Source: Lachnospiraceae bacterium UBA6452
GTDB lineage: Bacteria; Bacillota; Clostridia; Lachnospirales; Lachnospiraceae
NCBI GenBank assembly: GCA_002441865.1
Contig: DJNY01000098.1
Location: forward strand, 1 to 6,083
DNA: 6,083 nt
Reading direction: 5' to 3'
This document shows positions 1 to 5,261 of the stretch, in pieces. The notes beneath the pieces are model-generated. The model was not told the origin of the DNA and did not search any database. It saw only the letters and a list, made by a program, of their open reading frames with translations. Made by a program: the position numbers and the translations under genes. Position 1 is the first letter of the stretch. Every line of letters begins with the position of its first letter.

Positions 1-492
1 CTGCACGGAGAAAATATTCCGTATGAACCTGCGGAGGCACTTTCCCATCTGCCTGCAACACTCAAAAAATGGAAAAAGGATCCGCGCTATGGTTCAAAAG
101 CAATGAACCGCTTCTATTATAATGAATGCTTTAAGAACCGGACAGATGCCAGCAGGATCAGGGTGGAAAACGGAAACTGTGACTGGCTGTTCCTTGCACC
201 GGGCTACGATGATACATGGCCGTCCGATGAGGCAGTGAAGCGTATGATGCAGGTCCTGCGGGAAAAACAATATAAGCATCGCTATGAGTGTGTGATCTAT
301 GAAAAGGGCAGTCATTTACTGGGGATGCCAAATGAAGCACTGACAGCCATGGGAGATGTGGAAAAACTGATGCGTATGCTTGGAAAATTCATCACAATGG
401 AAAAGAAATACCCGAAAGAGTGCATGGAGGCGAGGGAAGAAAGCTATCAGAAGATCCTCTCATTTTTGCAGGAGAGTATGATCGACGGATAA
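1..492 (+). CDS. Alpha/beta-hydrolase, BAAT/acyl-CoA thioesterase C-terminal type (3' partial)
   Basis: The reading frame is open from base 1 to the TAA at 490-492, giving 163 residues with no start inside the window, so the true start lies to the left. An internal ATG at 103 would cut into the fold and is not a credible start. The visible part contains a Gly-Tyr-Asp-Asp-Thr-Trp-Pro-Ser segment (visible residues 68-75), matching the G-x-D-D-x-x-W-P-S pattern of the BAAT / acyl-CoA thioester hydrolase C-terminal family, where an Asp of the triad sits. A Gly-Ser-His (103-105) about 35 residues later would supply the catalytic His. The nucleophile elbow must lie upstream and is not seen. Family members hydrolyse acyl or ester bonds; the substrate cannot be read here. 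The last ~50 residues are charged and helical. It could equally be annotated as a dienelactone-hydrolase-like protein. No signal peptide can be judged. Confidence 0.72.
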   Translation: MHGENIPYEPAEALSHLPATLKKWKKDPRYGSKAMNRFYYNECFKNRTDASRIRVENGNCDWLFLAPGYDDTWPSDEAVKRMMQVLREKQYKHRYECVIYEKGSHLLGMPNEALTAMGDVEKLMRMLGKFITMEKKYPKECMEAREESYQKILSFLQESMIDG

Positions 493-493
493 A

Positions 494-518
494 TGGAAAA
501 TTCTGTTTCACATTTTTT
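494..518 (+). terminator. Weak possible intrinsic terminator after the hydrolase gene
   Basis: Immediately after the stop codon, TGGAAA (494-499) can pair with TTTC-A-CA (506-512, one bulged A) around the loop ATTCTG. Six Ts follow at 513-518. The stem is short and AT-rich, so termination would be inefficient; the T-run and its position right behind the gene are the main support. Confidence 0.28.
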
Positions 519-552
519 ACACAGACAGGTCAAAAAGACAACACAAATTGCC

Positions 553-561
553 TGTTATAAT
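553..561 (+). promoter_or_regulatory. Extended -10 promoter for the beta-helix lipoprotein
   Basis: TGTTATAAT at 553-561 is a perfect TG-n-TATAAT extended -10 element. No good -35 lies 16-18 bases upstream; the best fragment is AAGACA (535-540), with a short 15-base spacer. An extended -10 can work without a strong -35. Transcription would begin near 568, giving a leader of about 33 bases to the ATG at 601. A short inverted pair, ACAGG (525-529) and CCTGT (551-555), flanks this region and might be an operator, but five bases could be chance. Confidence 0.5.
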
Positions 562-587
562 AAGGACAGAAAAAAGATGTGAAGAAC

Positions 588-593
588 AGGAGG
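588..593 (+). promoter_or_regulatory. Ribosome binding site that decides the lipoprotein start
   Basis: AGGAGG at 588-593 is followed by two in-frame ATGs. The first (595) is only 1 base from it, too close for initiation. The second (601) is 7 bases away, an ideal spacing, and also gives a clean Met-Arg-Lys-Arg signal-peptide start. The start is therefore set at 601. Confidence 0.8.
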
Positions 594-600
594 AATGACC

Positions 601-2133
601 ATGAGAAAAAGGAATCTTTGGACGATCGCAATGCTTACCGGCTGCTGTATTCTGGCAGGCTGCAGTAATCAGAGCACACAGACGGATACGGCGCAGCAGA
701 CGCAGGAGGAAAGCACTGCGGCAGACGGAAATACAGATCAGAATACACCGCCTGAAAAACCGGACGGAGAGGCACCGGATGGCGAGAAACCGGATGGAAC
801 ACCGCCCGATGGGCAGGCACCGGACGGAAACGGTCCCGGCGGCGAAAAGCCGGACGGAGCACCGCCGGATGGAAACGGAGGTCCGGGCGGACAAAGTCAG
901 GCACCGACAGAGTATGATGCAGAAAATACATATACGGAAGATGCATCGGTAACGGGAGAAAGCATCAGTTCCACAGGCACGGATGAAAATGCGGTTCTGG
1001 TACAAAGCGGTGCGACGGTTTCTCTTACGGATATGAAGATCGACAGAACGAGCGATGCTTCTACCGGTGGGGATTCTTCCAGTTTCTACGGTGTGGGCGC
1101 AGCAGTGCTTGCAACAGACGGAACAGTGAAGGTTACAGACAGCACGATCACGACAGATGCAGCGGGCGCAGCAGGTGTATTTGCCTATGGAGATGGTGTG
1201 GCAGAGGTATCGGATACCACGATCACGACCGGGCAGGATACCTCCGGCGGAATCCATGTAGCAGGCGGCGGAACACTCAAAGCAACGGATCTGACGGTAG
1301 AGACAAGCGGCGAATCTTCTGCAGCGATCAGAAGTGACCGCGGCGGCGGAACGATGACAGTAAACGGTGGCAGCTATACTTCCAACGGTACAGGTTCGCC
1401 GGCGGTTTACAGTACAGCCGATATCACGGTAGCAGATGCCACGCTTACCGCAAACGGTTCCGAAGCGGTCTGCATTGAAGGCTTGAATTCCCTGAAACTG
1501 ACAGACTGCGATCTGACAGGCAATATGCAGGATCTTTCCCAGAATGACTGTACCTGGAACGTGATCTTATACCAGAGCATGTCCGGTGATTCCGAGGTCG
1601 GCAACAGCACCTTCAACATGACCGGCGGCAGTCTGACGGCAAAAAACGGTGGTATGTTTTATACAACAAATACGGAAAGTACCTTTTATCTGTCAGGCGT
1701 TGACATCACTTATGCGAAGGATAATCCGTTTTTCCTGAAATGTACCGGAAATGCCAACCAGAGAGGCTGGGGAGAAAGCGGCAAAAACGGTGCTGACTGC
1801 AGCTTTACGGCAGAACAGCAGGAAATGCAGGGCAATGTGATCTGGGACAGCATCAGCCAGCTTGACTTTACGATGAAGAGCAGTACATTGACCGGTGCTT
1901 TTGTACAGGATGAAAGCAATGCGGGAGACGGTGGTGACGGCTATGCCAATCTGGTGATCGACAAAGATTCGACATGGATCGTGACAGGAGACAGTGTACT
2001 GACCAGTCTTACAAATAACGGAACGATCACGGATGCAAACGGAAAATCCGTGACAATACTTGACACGAATGGTAAAATACTTGCGAATGGCGAAAGCGGG
2101 TATACCATAACGGTAGACTCCTTAACAGAATAA
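601..2133 (+). CDS. Surface lipoprotein with Pro-Asp-Gly repeat stalk and beta-helix domain
   Basis: Predicted 510-residue exported lipoprotein of unknown ligand. Residues 1-20 are a lipoprotein signal peptide: basic MRKR, a hydrophobic core, then the lipobox Leu18-Ala-Gly-Cys21, so Cys21 should be lipidated and anchor the protein outside the membrane. Residues 22-51 are Gln/Thr/Ser/Asp-rich linker. Residues 52-97 are pentapeptides of the xxPDG type, probably an extended stalk. From about residue 110 to the end the chain is Thr/Ser/Gly/Asp-rich with regularly spaced short beta strands (rungs every 23-26 residues between about 181 and 306), as in right-handed parallel beta-helices of adhesins or polysaccharide-binding proteins. 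The last 60 residues (Asp-Ser-Thr-Trp near 458, then Leu-Thr-Asn-Asn-Gly) look like the closing rungs of such helices. There is no LPXTG motif or catalytic signature. It precedes an EamA transporter by 33 bases without an obvious terminator. An adhesin or glycan-binding role is inference; a polysaccharide lyase-like fold is an alternative. Confidence 0.8.
   Translation: MRKRNLWTIAMLTGCCILAGCSNQSTQTDTAQQTQEESTAADGNTDQNTPPEKPDGEAPDGEKPDGTPPDGQAPDGNGPGGEKPDGAPPDGNGGPGGQSQAPTEYDAENTYTEDASVTGESISSTGTDENAVLVQSGATVSLTDMKIDRTSDASTGGDSSSFYGVGAAVLATDGTVKVTDSTITTDAAGAAGVFAYGDGVAEVSDTTITTGQDTSGGIHVAGGGTLKATDLTVETSGESSAAIRSDRGGGTMTVNGGSYTSNGTGSPAVYSTADITVADATLTANGSEAVCIEGLNSLKLTDCDLTGNMQDLSQNDCTWNVILYQSMSGDSEVGNSTFNMTGGSLTAKNGGMFYTTNTESTFYLSGVDITYAKDNPFFLKCTGNANQRGWGESGKNGADCSFTAEQQEMQGNVIWDSISQLDFTMKSSTLTGAFVQDESNAGDGGDGYANLVIDKDSTWIVTGDSVLTSLTNNGTITDANGKSVTILDTNGKILANGESGYTITVDSLTE
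754..891 (+). repeat. Tandem 15-bp repeat coding for Pro-Asp-Gly pentapeptides
   Basis: About nine consecutive five-residue units are encoded: EKPDG, EAPDG, EKPDG, TPPDG, QAPDG, NGPGG, EKPDG, APPDG and NGGPGG (the last has six residues). At the DNA level the recurring core is CCGGAYGG, with a 15-base period. Units differ at wobble positions and at the first two codons, so the array is diverged rather than freshly expanded. It lies between the lipidation site and the beta-helix, the usual place for a flexible spacer. Confidence 0.85.
1033..1518 (+). repeat. Protein-level beta-helix rung repeats
   Basis: Short strand-like segments recur with near-constant spacing: starts near residues 145, 181, 206, 231, 257, 280 and 303, steps of 36, 25, 25, 26, 23 and 23. 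Two rungs keep an identical 12-base stretch, CACGATCACGAC, at 1143-1154 and 1218-1229, exactly 75 bases (25 codons) apart. That suggests the domain grew by duplication of a 25-codon unit. The 36-residue step contains a Gly/Ser-rich loop insertion. Confidence 0.6.
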
Positions 2134-2149
2134 AAAGGCAGAAGATAAT

Positions 2150-2155
2150 AAGGAG
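2150..2155 (+). promoter_or_regulatory. Ribosome binding site of the EamA transporter gene
   Basis: AAGGAG at 2150-2155 lies 11 bases before the ATG at 2167, slightly long but acceptable. No in-frame alternative start fits better, and no separate promoter is evident in the 33-base gap after the lipoprotein stop. Confidence 0.6.
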
Positions 2156-2166
2156 CAGAGAAACAA

Positions 2167-3060
2167 ATGAAAAAATGGGAAGGCATAAAAACAGAACGTG
2201 GGGCGGAAATCCTGTTGATATTGGTGCTGGTTGCCAGAAGTACATCCTTTGTGATGTCGAAGGTCACAATGAATGCGATGGATCCGTTTAACCTGCTGGG
2301 AGTCAGATTTCTGCTGGCGTTTCTGCTTCTCTGCATCCCATTTGGGAAAAGGCTTGTGAAGATCAGAAAGCAGACCCTGCTGAAGGGAATGCTGGTCGGA
2401 CTTGCCTTTTTCTGCGTTATGACAGCGGAGCTTTTTACGCTCCGTCTGACTGCATCATCGACATCTTCCTTTCTGGAAAATATGGCGATCGTATTTGTAC
2501 CGGTCTTTGAAGCGGTACTTTTGCGCAGGCTGCCTGCAAAATGCAGTGTGGCCGGGGTTCTGGTTTCAATGACCGGAATTGGCTTCCTGACGCTGGAGGG
2601 TGGCAGGATCGCACTGGGAACAGGAGAATTGATCGGTATTTTATCCGGTATTTTATATGCGGTTGCGATTATTATCACAGACAGATTATCGCACAATGAC
2701 GATTCCCTGCTGATCGGAATGGTACAGGTCGGAACGATCGGAACACTTGGCATGGCAGCATCATTTTTGTTTGAACAGCCGGTTCTGCCCCGGGGACAGA
2801 TGAGCTGGATCATGGTCATTTATCTGGCGGTTGTCTGTACGGGCTTTGGTTTTACCCTCCAGCCTGTGGCACAAAGCCGTCTGACCGCAGAAAGAGCGGG
2901 ACTGCTTACCGCAGTCAGCCCTGTCAGTTCTGCGATGATGGGCAGCATCTTCCTGAAAGAACATTTAGGGATCAGTGGACTGATCGGAGCGACATTGGTT
3001 GTCGGTGGTATTATCATATCCAAGGATCCTTTCCATAAAAAAACATGGGCTTCTTCGTAA
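2167..3060 (+). CDS. EamA/DMT-family transporter, 10 membrane helices
   Basis: A 297-residue integral membrane protein, the normal length for the drug/metabolite transporter superfamily. Two EamA repeats are visible: about residues 14-143 and 153-286, each with five hydrophobic helices (roughly 13-30, 42-58, 70-90, 98-118, 126-143 and 153-171, 181-201, 212-231, 243-262, 268-285). The second repeat ends with the family signature: an Ala-Gly-Leu-Leu segment, Ser-Pro-Val, an acidic Lys-Glu after the ninth helix, then a Gly-rich last helix. The Trp-Gly usually found in helix 1 of this family is replaced by Ala-Arg-Ser (23-25). Relatives export amino acids, purines, metabolites or drugs; sequence alone does not give the substrate. 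The gene probably shares a transcript with the upstream lipoprotein (33-base gap). Family assignment is firm; specificity is unknown. Confidence 0.9.
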   Translation: MKKWEGIKTERGAEILLILVLVARSTSFVMSKVTMNAMDPFNLLGVRFLLAFLLLCIPFGKRLVKIRKQTLLKGMLVGLAFFCVMTAELFTLRLTASSTSSFLENMAIVFVPVFEAVLLRRLPAKCSVAGVLVSMTGIGFLTLEGGRIALGTGELIGILSGILYAVAIIITDRLSHNDDSLLIGMVQVGTIGTLGMAASFLFEQPVLPRGQMSWIMVIYLAVVCTGFGFTLQPVAQSRLTAERAGLLTAVSPVSSAMMGSIFLKEHLGISGLIGATLVVGGIIISKDPFHKKTWASS

Positions 3061-3076
3061 AATCTGCAGGAACTTT

Positions 3077-3093
3077 TTGAAGATTTGTTTAAG
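3077..3093 (+). promoter_or_regulatory. Possible response-regulator box: direct hexamers 11 bp apart
   Basis: TTGAAG (3077-3082) and TTTAAG (3088-3093) are direct repeats separated by five bases, so they recur on the same DNA face after one helical turn. The following ATT is shared as well. This hexamer-N5-hexamer layout is typical of OmpR/PhoB-family response regulators, and the YTTAAK core recalls the PmrA box. A third TTTAAG (3115-3120) is not in the 11-bp register. No regulator gene is in the window, so this is suggestive only. Confidence 0.3.
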
Positions 3094-3120
3094 ATTCCTT
3101 TTTTCGCTAGGAATTTTAAG
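3088..3120 (+). repeat. Imperfect inverted repeat upstream of the LCP gene
   Basis: TTTAAGATTCC (3088-3098) can pair with GGAATTTTAAG (3110-3120) over 11 bp, including two G-T wobbles, around an 11-base loop holding six Ts. No T-run follows the stem, so it is not a standard terminator for the EamA gene. It may be an operator, or the two arms may be binding half-sites. Confidence 0.45.
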
Positions 3121-3127
3121 AAAGGCA

Positions 3128-3136
3128 TGCTATGAT
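3128..3136 (+). promoter_or_regulatory. Possible extended -10 of the LCP operon promoter
   Basis: TGCTATGAT at 3128-3136 fits TG-n-TATGAT, a one-mismatch extended -10. The 17-base-spaced -35 position (3108-3113, TAGGAA) is poor. The start of transcription would fall near 3143, leaving only about 11 bases before the ATG, with the ribosome site at the very 5' end. That short leader makes the call uncertain. Confidence 0.38.
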
Positions 3137-3142
3137 TTCGAA

Positions 3143-3149
3143 GGGTGAT
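3143..3149 (+). promoter_or_regulatory. Ribosome binding site that decides the LCP start
   Basis: GGGTGAT at 3143-3149 contains GGTGAT, matching the 3' half of the AGGAGGTGATC consensus; its last G is 8 bases from the ATG at 3154. A GTG at 3145 lies inside this site and so is unlikely to be the start. Confidence 0.6.
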
Positions 3150-3153
3150 AAAG

Positions 3154-4614
3154 ATGAATAAGGATTCGATTGAAGAAAATAAGGCAATACAGGATGGGCT
3201 GGAGCGCTTTTTGGACGAAGAGCTGGCAGGTGTACGCAAGGAACAGGTGGCACCGAACAGAACCATTATATATAACGAAGAACCAAAGGAAAAAGAATTA
3301 AAGACTGAGTTTGCCACAGAAGTAACGCCAAAGAGGCAGGCAAGCTATGAGAGAAGACCCGCAGGCGGCTATACAGCTGCGGCGAGACAGCCGGAACATA
3401 GAAGCAGCGTGGGAGAAAGACAGATGAGTCATGCTGCAGATACGGTAAGCAGGAGAAGAACATCCGCAGAGACAGACAGATATCATAACGCAGACAGGGA
3501 AGAAACTTCACGCCGGAGACAGGAAAATGTTTCTGACCGCTGCAGCACAGCATCTGAGAGAAAGCACCGGACATACGAACCGCCTGTATCTGAAAATAAG
3601 AAAAAACAGCATAGAAAGCCAAACAGAAAAACCGATAAAAGACAGAAAAAGAAAGACGGCAAAAAGGACAAGCTGTCCAGGCCAAAGAAAATACTGCTGA
3701 TTCTTGGTATTGTCATTCTGGCACTTTTTCTGTGGTGGTATCTGACAATGGGACGGATCTACCACAAGATGAATTATGAAAAGTCAGACGAGCTGGCAAG
3801 CGGTTCCTTAAAGGATCAGGGTGTGATCAATGTGCTGCTGATCGGAAACGATTCCCGTGAAAACGGAGAAGACGGCCGTTCCGATGCAATGATCCTGATC
3901 TCCATCAGCAACAAGACAAAGACGATCCACATGACATCTCTGCTGCGTGATATGTATGTGGATATCCCGGGACATGACAGCAACAGATTAAATGCGGCCT
4001 ACGCTTATGGCGGACCTTCGCTTTTGTGCGAGACGATCAAGCAGAATCTGGATATCGAGGTAAACAGATATGTGCTTGTGAACTTCCAGGCTTTTGCAAA
4101 TCTGGTAGATGCAGTCGGCGGTGTAGATCTGGAAGTGACGAATGATGAAGTCCAGTGGATCAATGCATACTTAAATGAGTACAACCTGCTGGAAGGAAAA
4201 GAGATGACGACCGATTATCTGGATACCTCATTAAGCGGGGAAATCCATCTGAACGGTCCGCAGGCGCTCGCTTACAGCAGAAACAGATATATCGGAACCG
4301 ATTTCGGCAGAACGGAAAGACAGAGAAAAGTACTTTCCGCCGTTATGAAAAAGCTGCCACTTGCCATGGCGACCAATTCCGGTGAACTGATAGACGGTCT
4401 GTTTCCAAATCTGACAACAAACCTGACGCAGACAGAAATGTACAGCCTGTCAACACAGGCAAGTAAACTTCTGACCTATGACGTGGTACAGAGCACTGTT
4501 CCGGCAGAAGGCACTTATTCCAATGCCACGATCCGCAAGATGGCAGTTCTGCAGGTGGATTTCGAGGCAAATAAAAAGCTCTTAAAGCAGGATATTTACG
4601 GGCAGGAGGAGTAG
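3154..4614 (+). CDS. LytR-CpsA-Psr (LCP) family cell-wall phosphotransferase
   Basis: A 486-residue single-pass membrane protein. LCP enzymes move glycopolymers such as teichoic acid or capsule from an undecaprenyl-phosphate carrier to peptidoglycan on the outer face of the membrane. Residues 1-179 are predicted cytoplasmic, hydrophilic and largely disordered; residues 149-179 carry 18 Lys/Arg in 31. One membrane helix spans about 180-200. The LCP domain (about 228-395) shows the family motifs: Gly-Asn-Asp-Ser-Arg (231-235), Gly-Arg-Ser-Asp (241-244), Ser-Leu-Leu-Arg-Asp (262-266), Asn-Arg-Leu-Asn-Ala-Ala-Tyr (277-283), Ala-Tyr-Ser-Arg (373-376) and Gly-Arg-Thr-Glu-Arg-Gln (385-390), which include the Asp/Arg residues that bind Mg and the pyrophosphate head. 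All look intact, so it should be active. The N-terminal tail is much longer than in typical LCP proteins of about 300-400 residues. It heads a probable operon with the next two genes. The exact polymer is unknown. Confidence 0.92.
   Translation: MNKDSIEENKAIQDGLERFLDEELAGVRKEQVAPNRTIIYNEEPKEKELKTEFATEVTPKRQASYERRPAGGYTAAARQPEHRSSVGERQMSHAADTVSRRRTSAETDRYHNADREETSRRRQENVSDRCSTASERKHRTYEPPVSENKKKQHRKPNRKTDKRQKKKDGKKDKLSRPKKILLILGIVILALFLWWYLTMGRIYHKMNYEKSDELASGSLKDQGVINVLLIGNDSRENGEDGRSDAMILISISNKTKTIHMTSLLRDMYVDIPGHDSNRLNAAYAYGGPSLLCETIKQNLDIEVNRYVLVNFQAFANLVDAVGGVDLEVTNDEVQWINAYLNEYNLLEGKEMTTDYLDTSLSGEIHLNGPQALAYSRNRYIGTDFGRTERQRKVLSAVMKKLPLAMATNSGELIDGLFPNLTTNLTQTEMYSLSTQASKLLTYDVVQSTVPAEGTYSNATIRKMAVLQVDFEANKKLLKQDIYGQEE
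4604..4609 (+). promoter_or_regulatory. Ribosome binding site of the 66-aa gene, inside the LCP 3' end
   Basis: AGGAGG at 4604-4609 lies within the last codons of the LCP gene, 6 bases before the ATG at 4616. This strong site supports the small ORF as a real gene, translated in close coupling with the LCP gene. Confidence 0.8.
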
Positions 4615-4615
4615 T

Positions 4616-4816
4616 ATGGAGAAAACGTTCAAAGAAAAATATCTGGCACATGAAGTGGAACTGGAAGCGATCGATGATTATATCATTGCGTGGAATAATT
4701 CCGATACAGAGCAGACACTCGCAAAGTTTCTGGGACTGAATAAAGAGGAAGAGACTGCCTGGGTGGAAGACAGTGACGATGCACTTTTTGATCTGCTGGA
4801 AGCACAGAGAAAATAA
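4616..4816 (+). CDS. Small acidic protein of unknown function (66 aa)
   Basis: A 66-residue protein starting 1 base after the LCP stop codon with a perfect AGGAGG site, so it is very likely real. It is strongly acidic (18 Asp/Glu against 7 Lys/Arg), with no signal peptide and no membrane helix, so it should be cytosolic. The pattern suggests two or three short helices: about 3-26, then 31-39 (Thr-Leu-Ala-Lys-Phe-Leu-Gly-Leu), a turn, and 43-64 containing Trp49 and an Asp/Glu-rich stretch. The Leu-Ala-x-x-Leu-Gly-Leu turn followed by Glu-Glu-Glu and Trp resembles small helix-turn-helix-like proteins common in clostridia, but no DNA-contact helix can be identified and its charge argues against direct DNA binding. 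I do not recognise a named family. Its opposite charge to the basic LCP tail is notable; a partnership is inference only. Confidence 0.8.
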   Translation: MEKTFKEKYLAHEVELEAIDDYIIAWNNSDTEQTLAKFLGLNKEEETAWVEDSDDALFDLLEAQRK

Positions 4817-4832
4817 CAGATTACTTTTTGAA

Positions 4833-5261
4833 ATGCAGAAAATAATAGACAGAATAAAACAGGATTTGCAAAAGAATGGGATAGGATGTGCTGCGGTATT
4901 GGCATGTCTTATCCTTTTTGCGCTTATTTTTCATGATGTCTGCCCGGTGCAGATCCTGTACGGACTGCCATGTCCGGGCTGCGGACTGACAAGAGCGGGC
5001 GTACTGCTTCTGACCGGGCATTTTGCAGCAGCATTTCAGATGCACCCATTCATTTACGGATGGGCAGTGCTTCTGCTGTATGTCCTGTTCTGCCGCTATG
5101 TCAAAGGCTGCAAACCAAAAGGAGCATTGCAGCTTATGATCGTTCTCATTGCTTTCATGCTCCTGTTTTATATCTATCGTATGCTGTGGTATTTTCCGGC
5201 TGTGGAACCGATGACCCGTAAGGACGGTCTGCTTTTACACTGGAATCCAGACAGAAACTGA
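4833..5261 (+). CDS. DUF2752 family membrane protein with CPxCG motif
   Basis: A 142-residue membrane protein. The segment Cys47-Pro-Gly-Cys50-Gly-Leu-Thr-Arg54, followed by Gly62-x-Phe-x-x-Ala and His-Pro (71-72), is the signature of DUF2752. Hydrophobic helices lie at about 17-33, 73-90 and 99-117, with the Cys motif after the first. The biochemical role of the family is not established; the paired cysteines could bind metal or form a disulfide. The ATG at 4833 is 16 bases after the upstream TAA and has no clear Shine-Dalgarno site, which suggests translational coupling. The frame is open back to a GTG at 4773, but that extension overlaps the 66-aa gene and reads like its shadow. It is the last gene of the LCP operon and its 3' end overlaps the convergent amylase gene. 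Confidence 0.85.
   Translation: MQKIIDRIKQDLQKNGIGCAAVLACLILFALIFHDVCPVQILYGLPCPGCGLTRAGVLLLTGHFAAAFQMHPFIYGWAVLLLYVLFCRYVKGCKPKGALQLMIVLIAFMLLFYIYRMLWYFPAVEPMTRKDGLLLHWNPDRN

Noticed and set aside
517..1257. Reverse-strand open frame of 246 codons opposite the lipoprotein
   Set aside because: Its product is abnormally rich in Cys and Arg, with no domain. It mirrors the Gly/Thr/Asp-rich sense codons, and the sense strand has a lipobox protein with a good ribosome site.
1941..2819. Reverse-strand open frame of 292 codons across the lipoprotein end and the EamA gene
   Set aside because: It spans the boundary of two well-supported genes and shows no recognisable family or consistent ribosome site; it is an antisense shadow.
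3266..3765. Several overlapping reverse-strand frames opposite the LCP N-terminal region
   Set aside because: They arise because Lys/Glu-rich sense codons read as Phe/Leu/Ser-rich antisense codons. Hydrophobic stretches there are artefacts, not membrane proteins.
4773..4832. Upstream start (GTG 4773 or ATG 4779) for the DUF2752 protein
   Set aside because: The added residues lie wholly over the 66-aa gene and its short downstream gap, are not hydrophobic or conserved-looking, and have no well-placed ribosome site.
5213..5229. Small hairpin GACCCGTAAGGACGGTC as an amylase terminator
   Set aside because: It has six pairs with one bulge, no T-run after it on the minus strand, and lies inside the DUF2752 coding region.
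5240..5250. Palindrome CTGGAATCCAG near the convergent gene ends as a bidirectional terminator
   Set aside because: The stem is only four pairs once a three-base loop is allowed, and no T-run follows on either strand.
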